Source: Loripinus fragilis
Taxonomy: Eukaryota > Mollusca > Bivalvia > Lucinida > Lucinidae
Direction: 5' to 3'
Assembly: GCA_964019695.1 (NCBI GenBank)
Contig: OZ026518.1
Coordinates: forward strand, 108,720,305-108,784,304
Length of the DNA stretch: 64,000 bases
A program made the position numbers and the translations under genes. Shown piece after piece: positions 15,071 to 25,630 of this stretch (its first letter is position 1; every line of letters begins with the position of its first letter). The notes below the pieces were generated by a model. That model saw only the letters and a program-made list of their open reading frames with translations, was not told where the DNA came from and did not search any database.

Positions 15071-15236
15071 CCTTTGACCTTAAATGCACCCCTAAGGGGA
15101 TGGAGAAATGGCATTTATGTTTTTGATATGTAAATTTCTTTAAAATAACCCATCGCCCGGGTTATAAATTCAACAAATTTGCCTTGTTTGACTTCTGTTT
15201 GGCCAGGCGACACATCCGATTCTCGAAATGCTAGTC

Positions 15237-15412
15237 TAAGAAAATGTATATGACTTACCCCGTTTTTCCTCATTGATAAATAAATGGTCCCTTTTTTCTG
15301 ACATCCCTATTTGAAAATACTCATGTTTTTGCTCAGATATTCAGCTCAAAACCAAAATTGTAATGTTTATTTGTTAACTCAGTTTACAGACAGCAAAGAG
15401 GGTTTATAAAAA
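15237..15412 (-). repeat. Dispersed repeat, right member of an inverted pair
   Basis: Inverse counterpart of 5000-5182: TCTGACATCCCTATTTGAAA, ATACTCATGTTTTTGCTCAG, then GCAAAGAGGGTTTATAAAAA. The pair encloses the satellite and its inverted arm. Confidence 0.6.
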
Positions 15413-15464
15413 TCTAAGCACATTATATGAACAGGTAAACATTTTGTTAATGTAATTTCTTTCG

Positions 15465-17418
15465 CAGACCAATTATATGATTGGGATAGGTTGTTATACA
15501 GCCCTACATTTGGGTGTCAAAGCTAAAGAAAATCAAGACAAAGTTCCTACGTTGTACTGGCTACCTAAACTCCATAAAACCCTATAAAGCAAGATTTATC
15601 GCTAATTCTCGATCTTGTACGACAACAGAACCTTCTAAATTGTTAACCTCGTGTCTTACAGCTGTATAAACATGTTATCAAGTATTGTGAAAAGGTATAT
15701 GAGAGATCCGGTGAAAACACATTTTGGTCTATTAAAAATTCAGGTGAAATTTAAGATAAACTTAAAGCTAGAGATTTCAATGCGACCAGTTTGTCTACTT
15801 ATGATTTTTCTACTCTTTACACTACTTTACCTCATAATTTAATTAAAGATAAACTTATTGATCTTATTGAAAGAACCTTCCAGAGAGAAGGCTCTCCTTA
15901 CCTTGTATGTTATGACAGAAATGCATTTTTTACTTCAGAAAAACCTAAAAAATATCATGCATGGTCATATAAAAATGGATGTGATGCGCTGACCTTTTTG
16001 TTGGACAATATTTTTATTCGATTTGGCACCAAGCTGAATAGACAAGTAGTTGGGATTCTTATGTGCACTAATTGTGCTCCCCTGGTTGCCGGTTTATTCC
16101 TGTTTTGTTATGAGAGGGACTTTATGATGTCTCTATCTGATGTTAATCAGACTGACGTTATTGATGCGTTTAACACTACATCCAGATATTTGGACGATAT
16201 TTTGAACATTAATAATGTTAATTTGACAATATGGTAAGTCAAATATACGTTTCAGAGCTCAAACTTAATAAAGCTAATACATCTGATACCGAAGTCGCAT
16301 TTTTAGACTTGCATTCGTCTATTTCTAATGATATTGTTTCTACCAAAATTTATGATATACGTGACGACTTTGATTTTGAAATTGTCAATTTTCGATTTTT
16401 AGATGGTGACGTTCCTCGCTCTCCATGCTATGGAGTCTATATCTCTCAACTCATTCGTTTTGCTAGAGCATCTAGCTATGTTGCTGACTTCAACACTCGC
16501 AATAAATTGTTAACTCAGAAACTTCTTTGACAAGGCTATCAGTATCATCTACTTCACAAAACTTTGCTCTATAGACAAGTAGTTGGGATTCCTATGGGCA
16601 CTAATTGTGCTCCCCTGGTTGCAGATTTATTCCTGTTTTGTTATGAGAGGGACTTTATGATGTCTCTTTCTGATGATAAGCAGGCTGATGTTATTGATGC
16701 GTTTAACACTACTTCCAGATATTTGGACGATATTTTAAATATTAATAATGTTTATTTTGATAATATGGTTAGTCAAATATACCCTTCAGAGCTCCAACTT
16801 AATAAAGCCAATGCCTCTGATACCGAAGCCGCATTTTTAGACTTGCATTTGTCAATTTCTAATGATATTGTTTCTACTAAAATCTATGATAAACGTGACG
16901 ACTTTAATTTTTAAATTGTCAATTTCCCATTTTTAGATGGTGATGTTCCTCGTTCTACATCCTATGGAGTCTATATCTCTCAACTCATTCGTTTTTCAAG
17001 AGCATCTAGCTATGTTGCTGACTTCAACACTCGCAATAAATTGTTTACTCAGAAACTTCTTAAACAAGGCTATCGGTATCATAAACTTCGCAAAACATTT
17101 TCTAAATTTTATAGACGATACTATGATTTGATTTCTAAATTCCAAGTTGGACTTAAATCTCTCTTGCGCCAAGGACTTTCGGAACCTGATTTCTATGGTG
17201 ACTTGGTGTATAAATTGAAGAAGATTTTTGGCTCTAATAATTTTTCAGCGCAGTTCATTAAAATAATTTCTCATTATAAAAAGATTGGCTATAACATTAA
17301 TGTATTGCAACAGACTGCATGCTTGGTAGTCAACCCAATCACGGTTGGCAACTTTGCTTTCCTCTTTAATTGCACGCCGGTGGGTCGGACTTCAGACTCT
17401 TTGATGGTTCCGACTTAA
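15465..17418 (+). pseudogene. Dead reverse-transcriptase retroelement ORF (possibly Penelope-like)
   Basis: Seen: successive frames give PTLYWLPKLHK (about 15545), YKARFIANSRSCTTTEPSKL, TYDFSTLYTTLPHNLIKDKL (about 15795), VGIPMGTNCAPLVADLFLF (about 16585), the catalytic-type SRYLDDILNINN (16180 and 16715), KIYDKRDDFNF, GVYISQLIRF, and a basic C-terminal part ending in VGRTSDSLMVPT at 17418. Family knowledge: these are RT palm/finger motifs of a family common in aquatic animals. The class is not certain; Penelope-like is my best guess. It is inactive: several frameshifts lie between 15585 and 16240, GAA has become TAA at 16912-16914, and an internal segment is duplicated. The 5' part is missing. 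The tail at 17419-17965 recurs elsewhere. Confidence 0.8.
16038..17103 (+). repeat. 533-bp tandem duplication inside the RT pseudogene
   Basis: ATAGACAAGTAGTTGGGATT occurs at 16038 and 16571. Sequence then runs in parallel through the YLDD motif to AAACTTCTT..CAAGGCTATC (16519 and 17055). The junction near 16565-16575 joins downstream TTTATAGACGATA-like sequence to upstream ATAGACAAG, which share ATAGAC. The copies differ by several percent, including indels. Confidence 0.85.
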
Positions 17419-17965
17419 AGACTTATCTATTGATGAGATGGTAGGGGCCTGATGCTTTGGCTGTTTGTCCGGCCCACCGGGGTTTACCTGTTGGATTTCT
17501 TTTGCTCCGGTATTCAGTTTAATTAACTGTTGAGTCCTTATCCTTGCTTTATCTCCATGTTATATCTTGATTTATATGTTTTAGGAGATGATGCATTGAT
17601 AAGTTAGGGGTCTTTCATGCAAACCAAATATCTATGTGTCTTGATCCACACTGAATTAAGGGTGAGGTTGGCGCCGTTAAACCGGTTTAAGCCCTCCAGT
17701 AAAATGTTTTACTGACTGTTCCAAGGCGGTACTTCTTTGGGGATCTTTTATGTTTTTTGTTCTATCTTGTGTTTGCTATGTCTTTGTGCGCGTCTGTTTA
17801 TATGTGCTTTGTGGTCACCTGCTGGGAAAGGGCTGACCTCTTGGCTCTCGTTTGTGGTTTCTAACTGTGAATTTGTCACTTTCCCATTGGTATCCTGGGT
17901 CAGGTGTGGTACTTGATTGTATCGATTCCTGATCTTTGCACCCTTACTTACTTTCAAAATACTGG
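17419..17965 (+). repeat. 3' tail of the RT element
   Basis: Begins GGTTCCGACTTAAAGACTTA and includes GGCCCACCGGGGTTTACCTG, CTTGATCCACACTGAATTAA, TGTGGTCACCTGCTGGGAAA and CCTGATCTTTGCACCCTTAC. The same order of blocks recurs at 30990-32215 (+), 54555-55190 (-) and 56570-56672 (+), which makes it the 3' end of a retroelement family. Confidence 0.75.
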
Positions 17966-18026
17966 TTTGCACACCCGTAACAAAATTACTCCCAATTTAC
18001 CTTCACCCCCCTGCCCCTGAGGTTCC

Positions 18027-18200
18027 ATCTTTGACTGGAGGTATGCATGGATAGTGCCAGTTTTCAAGAAGGGACAGAAGCACAATGCTGCGAACTACCA
18101 CCTTGTCTCCTTGACGTCAATTATATGCAAGTTACTGGATCACATCATCCACTGCAATGTTGCCGGCGTTCTGTGCTCCGTTGCCATCACAAATAAAATA
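18027..18200 (+). pseudogene. Non-LTR retrotransposon RT fragment
   Basis: The frame gives AWIVPVFKKGQKHNAANYHL, then VSLTSIICKLLDHIIHCNV, the finger motif of Jockey/CR1-type LINE reverse transcriptases (consensus like VPIFKKGD..NYRPVSL). Only about 50 codons survive; nothing recognisable precedes or follows, so it is a relic. Confidence 0.75.
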
Positions 18201-18939
18201 AATGCAAGCTTTAAAAGAAGTAAAGTCAACAGCTATAGATTTTGTTTACTCTTTCGGCCATTTTCAGCCAGCTCCAGTGCAGAATTAAGCCACACCAATT
18301 CATAACAGTAACCTCCAGTGCTTTTACATTTACCAGTGTGCAAATCTAAGCTTTCACAGCGTTGACACTTTCTCCACAAATCTAAATTTTCAGGGTTGAC
18401 GCTTTTCCCCCAATAGTCTGCCGCCTTTAATTTCTACGAGGACTCCTGATGGCATTTTTTGTTAATGCTCGGCATCCAGGCTAGAATTATTCCTTGGACA
18501 ATTACAAACAATATAGGGTGGATGCCAAGCGTGATTTTTTGATTTAAGGTCATGGTGAGGTCAAAGGTCAAGTAAGTGCATTTATTCAGAAAAAATGGCA
18601 TTTAAATATAGTAAATAATTTTTTCAATCACAAAATGCTACCAATATGAACAAAAACACTTGCACGTGAGAAAAGAATGGCACAGAGGCTTGCCACAACC
18701 TCCAAATTGACATTTGCAAAAAAATACCGTATTTATGATAATAAACATTCAGGCTCAATACAAATTAAAGAACAATATATTTTTGGCCAATTAAGCTTAC
18801 CGTGCACACCCAGGTCTTTTTTCTTGAGAGCCAAATTGTTCATTAAGTTCCTCTAAATGCAAAATAAAGTTCTAAAAATGAACCTTTCTGGGCTATGTGA
18901 AAATGCATGGTTTCAATGGCAACCCATAGTGCTATTCGA

Positions 18940-19275
18940 GAATGGTGATGTGCCTACAAAATTACTCATATCTTAGCATCTACTTGTCCTAGACCTCTAA
19001 ACATGGTGTCAAATTAAAACTTAGACAGAGGCCTTTCATCCATTGTCGCTATGCAAAGTATCTAATTTATCTAACTTGCATAACTATTTATGAAAATATT
19101 TAAATGTGATTCAAGAATGGGGGTATACCTACAAAATCAATAATATCTCAGTTGCTTCTTATCACAACCTACTCAAATTGGTACCAAATTAAAGCTTAGA
19201 TATTGGCCTTTTATCAGTTTGTGGCATATGCAAGTTATCTAATCCGAATAGTTTGCGTTTTCATGAATATTAATA
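18940..19275 (+). repeat. Two diverged ~170-bp tandem units
   Basis: Both carry ATTCGAGAATGG / ATTCAAGAATGG, CCTACAAAAT, ACTCATATCT / CAATAATATCT, CAAATTAAARCTTAGA and GCAARTWATCTAAT. They are about 170 bp apart. Non-coding. Confidence 0.5.
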
Positions 19276-19499
19276 AAAACGTTAAAAAAAGGAAAATCGT
19301 TAAAAAGATAAATAAGCAGATTGAATCTGCATATCATCGTTGATGCATATTGCTATGTGATCAGTGATACAATTTGACAATATCATTCGTCCAATGGTCC
19401 TATTTGTAAATTGTCTCAATTGCATATCCATAAATGTATATGTGTAAACTTATAAAATGAAGGAAAGTCATATAAAATCTATAAACCTTGGTAGAGGGG

Positions 19500-20550
19500 A
19501 TTGGGAGGTGGTAATAAGACCTTTCTTGCTCATAATTTTAGGCTCATATTCGCAGGTTACCTAAGTATCCACAGACAGGATTGTGACTCAGCATATTCAG
19601 TACCCATACAGCATCATACAGGCAAAAATCAAACTCTAACTTCCCAAAGTTGCAAGCCTGCAGGGCAACTTGTAGTCCTATAAAATAGGCACAACCCACT
19701 GCATCGTATGCACATTCTATCATGCAGATCTGATTAGCCTTCAACATTTACATCTGACGGTTCTGCACATTTTTGCAGCCACAAGTGGTGATGAGCTCCA
19801 TGCAAGCCGGACACACAGCTGGCAATCTGTAAGTCTGAACCTGAATTGTGTCTGGAGCATACCTGTTTTATAAGTTGAGACAGGAATCCCAAATTTAGTG
19901 TGTGGATACACCTTGGGGTCGCAGAGTATCACATACTGCTTCTGGGGATACTGTGATTTTGACCTTGTCCTCTGATCCTAGTTCGAGGAAAATCGTGTCC
20001 AGAGCATATATCTTGTATTGTTTTAAGGTAGGAATCTCAAATTTAGATTGTGGATACATGTTAGGGTGCCAGAGTGTCCCGTTCTGGTTGGGGGTCACTT
20101 TGAACTTGACTTTGGCAATCTTCTATATTATTTACGGTAGGAGTCCTAAATTAAGTGTGTGGATACATCTTATCTTAGGGTTGTAGAGTGTCACATACTG
20201 TTAATAGATCACTGTGTCTCATTTATGAAAATCTATTGTCTTTGGGGGGTATTTTATCTTTTTGTATGACACAATTCATGATTTTGCCTAATAATCAACT
20301 CTCAAACAATGCAATCCATAGGTATCTTTATAGGTGGTACAACCCTTTTCTCAAATAGAAGAAAAGATTGAATTGTACCATATCAATATCTACATTTTCT
20401 CTTTCAACGCAGCACCCATACAACATGATACAGGGAATAACAAACTCTTTAACTTCCCAAAGTTGCAAGCCTCTACCTTATGCCTGTACCAGTGTTTGAG
20501 CTTCCAGGTACTACTTCCAACATGTATTTTGTACATTTGAATTTAATGAA
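19500..20550. repeat. Degenerate ~140-bp tandem units and a duplicated flank
   Basis: Three units centred near 19890, 20030 and 20150 share GGAATCYCAAATTTAG, GTGTGGATACA and GGGT..AGAGTRTC. A separate block, ACCCATACARCATSATACAG followed by AACTTCCCAAAGTTGCAAGC, occurs at about 19600 and 20410. Minus-strand frames give runs like YPHTKFGIP, but they are short and broken, so I treat the region as repeat. Confidence 0.5.
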
Positions 20551-21204
20551 CAGCGTTGAAATCACCAAAATACAAAAATGTATAAAAGACCGTCTCAATC
20601 TATTGTAAGAACTCCCCAGAACTTCTTTACGTATTATACCTCAGATTGGAACGTTCTGGTCACCTGAACAAAACTGTAAAAACACCAATGCCAAGTTAGT
20701 AGAAGCAAACAAACATGTATGTGTTTTCTTACGTACATTTGTAACTATCTTTTTTCTATTTCATACTCTGTTTTATTATAAAAACGGCAATTGAGTCTTC
20801 CATTTGATGGAAGTTTTGCTTTACCAAGCTTGTGAAAACGGGTCAACACTTGGTCAAGCTTTGCAGGTATGTTGTTCTGTTGTACAAAGCTTTCTGTCAA
20901 ACTGTTGTCAGAACTGTGCTACCAAGACACGATCTCTGTACAATGGTATGTGATTAAGCTACCCAATGTTGCTTTTAGTAAAGCGATATTATCGCATGAA
21001 AATTGTATGAGTCATTCTATGTCAATATTATCAGGGAAATATACATATCCATTTTTTTGACACATTTGTCAAAAATGAATTTTGCAATCGCATAATCAAT
21101 TCCATGGACTGGCTTTATTCCAATAGCGTGACTTTCCGCATTGAACAGCTGCACCAGATTTTCAAATCTGTTTGCCTGGTGTAAAGCTTGACCAAAAGCA
21201 ACAA

Positions 21205-21345
21205 AAGTGAGTATGATCAGGAAATACCACAATCACACATTGCAGGCCAAACAAATGCACTGCGAGGAAGACAGAGATAACATAACACTAACAGTCACAA
21301 TACATCATTAAGGCAATTAAAGTAAATCAACCAGCTCTCTCCTTG
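21205..21345 (+). repeat. Dispersed repeat (GTGAGTATGA family), copy 2
   Basis: AAAAGTGAGTATGATCAGGA, then CACTGCGAGGAAGACAGAGA, then AATCAACCAGCTCTCTCC, in the same order as at 13855 and 27683. Confidence 0.7.
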
Positions 21346-21852
21346 TCTATATGCTTTGGTGACACAAACGTACTGTGGTCTGGCACACCATATATTACGT
21401 CTTTACAGCCATTATGGCATCACGGTTCCAACAGGTTCTCCATCAAACCAGGTAAAATATCCATGCCCTCAAAGAGGAGACTAAGAAGTAAGAACACTCT
21501 CTCATGAATGATCTTTACAACGTGGCCAGGTGTCTTCATCAGATTAGCCATAGTTTGAAATTTTGTGACAGCATAAAGCAGTTCTTGTAATAGGCTTAAA
21601 ATGAGTGTTCTGTCATCATGTCATCTTCAGAGGAACTTTCTGGAGAATAACCTTTTTGGGGCATTTGTCAAAATTTGGAAATGGCATGGTCAGATTAATC
21701 AAATGAATACATGAATAGTAGGGCATTTATATCTAAAGAGCACACAAAATAAGCGATCAAGTTGCATCCTTACATCAAAAATGAATGATTGACATCTTGA
21801 TAAATATATCTGTGGTATTTCATAATTTTAAATTGGGGTCTTCTGTAATTTG

Positions 21853-22030
21853 CTGGTGCAGTGGCTCATTGGTAGAGTGCTTGACTTGAGACCGAGGGGC
21901 CATGGGTTCGAGTCTCACTGCGTTGTGTCCTTGAGCAAGACACATTAATCCTAGCTTAGCACTAGTTCAACCCAGGTAGACCAGTTCCTTTATATCTGAA
22001 AGATTGTTGATGGGATGTAAAGAATCAAAT
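21853..22030 (+). mobile_element. tRNA-derived SINE
   Basis: A tRNA-like head carries an A box TGGCTCATTGG (21862-21872) and a B box GGTTCGAGTCT (21905-21915) at tRNA spacing, the pattern of an internal Pol III promoter. It is followed by TTGTGTCCTTGAGCAAGACA, a block seen after the tRNA head in several animal SINEs. It ends in an A-rich TAAAGAATCAAATCAAACAT. The head has no CCA-ready 3' end and continues into unrelated sequence, so it is a SINE and not a tRNA gene. Confidence 0.7.
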
Positions 22031-23157
22031 CAAACATACAAAAAAGCATGTACTTTTTCCAGACACCTCATATCATTCACATGACCAAGAGCCAATCTGT
22101 GTCCAGAATTGTGAAACGCTACATCCCCCCTTTATTGTGTTTTTGGCAAAATAAAAAAGCATTCAAATATATTGCAGACCCTATTACCAATCAAATAATA
22201 CAATGTACAAGCATTGCTGTGAGTGGTTTAAACTAAGGCATGATTGAAAATGTCGCTGAAAAAAAAAGACTGTATATATGAAAAATCTACTCCAAAATCA
22301 CTTAATTTTCTGCGGAATATTCCACAAACTATTCTTTTCAACATTTCTATATCTGACTTTAAGTTTTCAGCATATTAAACATAATTAGAATGATTTAGAT
22401 ATCATCTATAGCAATTTAAAAAAGACATAATGGCGATTCTAATAAGAAAATGCACCTATTTGACCTTTGACCTTGTTGTGACCTTAATTCGAAGTTTCAG
22501 ACGTGGCATCCACCCTGGGGCACTTTTTCATACCCCAAAGAGTATTTCTAGCATGGATGCCGAGCATTAACCAAAAATGCCATCAAAACCATTTTCTAGG
22601 GGTCTTAGAAATTACAGGCTGCAGACTACAATGCTTAAGTTAATGGGTTTGATGCTTTCTCCAAAACCAACGTTTTAATGGGGTTGATGCTTTACCCCAA
22701 ATCTAAGTTCTCTTGAGTTTGATGCTTTCCCCAATCTAAGTTTGCATGGGGTTGATGCTTTCCCCCACTCTAACATGACACATGGTTGACGCTAGTTTCA
22801 CATGGGGTTGAAGCTTTCTTCGAACTACTCCAGGCCCCCAGATATGAGCGCGTAACAGATTTTTTTCAGCGTTCAAATATGACATATTTTGGTTAAACTT
22901 AATATTTGATGTTTCAATGAAGCTGATGTACGCACTTCTTGGAAAACAAGGTACAAACAATTTAAGTTTTTTTTTCTGAAAAACCTTCCAACTCATTTTT
23001 TTATTTGCTTACTAGTATATTTCATAGGGGTGGGTTGGGATGAGAATATAAAAATGTATTTGGTTTGGCCTTATCTATTTCAGTAACAGTTGGGGCTAGA
23101 AAGAAATGCTGTTATATATACCAAGACACTAATAGAGAAAGAAACCAACACTTAGAC

Positions 23158-24056
23158 ATGGCAAGCACTTCTAAAGAAGATAGAAGATATGAATGTTCAC
23201 TGTGCCTAGAACGCTTCAAAGATCCAAGGATTTTAGCATGCATTCACACCTTTTGTAAGAGCTGTTTAGAAAGATATCTGAATGAAAAGTTTGGTGCAGC
23301 AATTCCTGGAAGAATATTTGATTGTCCTCTCTGTAGAGCTGGACTTAGATTACCAAATGGAGGTGTGGATGCCATACAAAAGAACTTTTATCTCGAAGAG
23401 CCCAGTAAATCTAATTTTACAGCATGTAGTTTACACCCTGAAGAAGACTTGCGTTTCTATTGTCGAGTATGTGATGTGGCAATTTGTAGAGATTGTAAAG
23501 TTGTTTCACATGATGGACATAAAATTGATCTTACTAAGGATGTCTGCAATGAAGTGACACAAGATTTTGATGAATCTTTAAGCGATGCAGAAAAGGTTAT
23601 AAACGAAAATGAAATAAGACTGCGAGAAGGTATAGAACCAGAGCTATACTGCCTTGAAGAGGTATTAGCAGATGCTGCAAGTCGTGTTGGAGATCTGAAA
23701 TATGACCTTGACCATCTGGTTGAAGTGATAGGAGATTTCATTAATCCTCATCTGCAAAGGAAACGGATGTCACTATTGAATATTGAAAAACGAGCAAGTG
23801 ATAAAATTAAATGTTTAAAGGACTATAAAGAACAGCTTTTAGCTGCAATGAGGCTGAAAGAAAAGCAAGCAATCATGGCGTTGTCTAAAGAGCTGGTTGA
23901 AAAGATGAAGAACAATGGAACTATAGAGGAAGATCCATCCATGTCAGATTCAGATAATCCACTGGATGCAAGTTGGCTGGACTCAGAATGTTTTTGTTCT
24001 TTTGATAAAATCTCAAAAGCAATTGACAACTTTAGGATGAAGATGGATAATTACCG
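23158..24056 (+). CDS. TRIM-RSB gene exon 1: RING, B-box and coiled coil
   Basis: Start chosen at ATG 23158 (MASTSKEDRRYECSLC): it directly precedes the RING, and the upstream ATTTCAG (23077-23083) looks like a 3' splice site, so 23084-23157 would be 5' UTR. Seen: C3HC4 RING with C13, C16, C28, H30, C33, C36, C56, C59; B-box 2 with C90, H93, C102, C105, C110, C113, H118, H121; then about 150 residues of heptad-rich coiled coil. Family knowledge: this is the TRIM E3 ubiquitin-ligase tripartite module, usually oligomeric. The frame meets TAA at 24058-24060, but that TAA lies inside a strong donor CCG|GTAAGC. Splicing there leaves phase 2, which fits the exon at 25631 exactly. If unspliced, it is a short TRIM protein of 300 residues. 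Confidence 0.88.
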
Positions 24057-25630
24057 GTAAGCAGGGTCCATGGTTATGAAACTTTTTGCATGCTCAACTC
24101 AGCTGAGCACGTAATGTATCATGCTCATAAATGTTAAAATGCCAACAATTGTTGACAGTTTAACATTTATAAGCATGATAAATACAACATCTGAGAGACT
24201 TAAAGCAACAAGCTTCTTTATTTGTTGGTATTTTAGTTTTTATGGGCACATGAAAAATTTCATGCTCAGTTGAGTTGAGCATAAAAAGGTCTATAACCTC
24301 GGGGCCAGATGTATGGGCGTCCTCTCAAAAATGTCTTTTGAGTTTCAGGCCAGGCCCTGAGGTGATTAAACTTTTTTTCATGCTCGACTGGACTCAGTAT
24401 GAAATTTATCAACCTCATAAATGTTAAATGTCAACAATCGTTGGGCATTTTATCTTCTATTAGCATGATGATTACATCATCCTAGAGTATTAAAGCAAGT
24501 AAATTATTTTTCTGAATTTAAGTTTTTACGAGCTGTTAAAATTTCATGAGCATAAAAAAAGTTGTAACCTTGGGCCTTCTTTAGGCTCAAACCAGCCTGT
24601 TCAGCTATATATATACTAGCTAGAATTTGGTTGTTTGCTTTGTAACAAAAGAGATCTAATCTACTTTCTGGAGAGCTGATAGCAAAGTCGCTTAATCAGT
24701 CTCGCACAGTTGGTCTGTGCCTTTGTTGTTCACGTGCAACAAAAGAATGTTTACTCGTGACAGGGTCCATATAACTGTGATCAAAGGAGCAGTTTGATCC
24801 AGGACTACATGTACTTTGTTTGCACATGGTTGGTTGTAGTCTGTTGTTGTTGAATCATTGTTTATTGCTGCTTTCCATTTTTTTGTTGTTGATTGGTTTT
24901 TGTTTTGTTATGCAGAACTTAGTGTCATTTCTTGTTTTGCAATCATCTCGCTGAGGAAGTGAGAGCTGGTTGCTTTTAATTATTTTCATGCTGTCATGTA
25001 GCTGTTAGTGTTCTGTGTCTCTTCCTCACAGGTGTCGTGGGTTGGTCAGCTGTATGTGATTTTGGCATGTCTTGGTAATGCTCACTTTTTACAGTTCTTC
25101 TTGGTCAGTTAAATGAACTACAGGTCATATGATAAAATCGATAAAAATCAGTGGTTCATAATATTTTTAAAAGGAGCACATTGTGCAGTATAAAAAGCTC
25201 TTCTAAGTATAGGTTATAGATCATATATTACAATTATAATGGAATTAAGTGGGAACAAGCGCAGCGAGTGAACCACTTAATTTCTTTATAATTGTACTTT
25301 ATAAAATGGTCATGTAGCAACCATATTTCACTGTTCAATTTAAAGGGGTCCATGGGGAAAATGACCCCCTTTTTGTCAAAAGGCCCCTATTTAAATATAA
25401 AGTATACCTTCTTTAAGATTATGTGCATCTAAAATCAATGAAAATGGCCCCTATATAATATCCCAGATTGAACACTGTATTTTATTTTACCATGATATTT
25501 TACAAAATGAATAATTCCTTTGTAAACTTGTCCCTTTATAACATGATTTGCTTATAACATAGCCTGTTCCTATGAGCCCCCATTATAGCATTATAAAGGG
25601 ACTGCACTGTTTGTTTTTATTTTTACTCAG
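24057..25630 (+). other. Intron 1 of the TRIM-RSB gene
   Basis: Predicted GT..AG intron (GTAAGC ... TTTTTACTCAG). It holds two tandem diverged copies (24085-24310 and 24375-24590) of a repeat with CATGCTC..CTGAGCA ends and an inner ACAATTGTTGACAGTTTAACA hairpin, also seen at 55200-55330, and an inverted copy of the GTGAGTATGA dispersed repeat at about 24940-25105. Confidence 0.6.
24940..25105 (-). repeat. Dispersed repeat (GTGAGTATGA family), copy 4, inverted
   Basis: GAGAGCTGGTTGCTTTTAAT, TCTCTTCCTCACAG, GTGGGTTGGTC and GTCTTGGTAATGCTCACTTT: the reverse complement of the blocks at 27683-27825, in reverse order. Confidence 0.65.

Larger units (their letters stand above)
18380..22805. mobile_element. 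~4.4-kb region with long terminal inverted repeats and subterminal 30-bp repeats
   Basis: Left arm 18380-18600 reads GGGTTGACGCTTTTCCCCCA, GATGGCATTTTTTGTTAATG, CTCGGCATCC, GGGTGGATGCCA, then AGGTCATGGTGAGGTCAAAG. The right arm 22450-22805 carries the same blocks reversed, plus at least five subterminal copies of GGGTTGATGCTTTCCCCCAA-type units separated by TCTAAGTTT. No transposase was found between the arms. Inference: a decayed DNA transposon, or two oppositely oriented copies of one repeat. Confidence 0.6.

Noticed and set aside
19544..20098. Minus-strand protein with YPHTKFGIP repeats
   Set aside because: Short broken frames that track a ~140-bp tandem DNA repeat; no start, splice or family support.
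21853..21945. A genuine tRNA gene
   Set aside because: A and B boxes are present, but no clean acceptor stem closes and the sequence runs into a SINE body.
23065..23157. Upstream extension of the TRIM frame from a TTG at 23065
   Set aside because: Non-ATG start, and a good 3' splice site (ATTTCAG at 23077-23083) lies within it; ATG 23158 directly precedes the RING.
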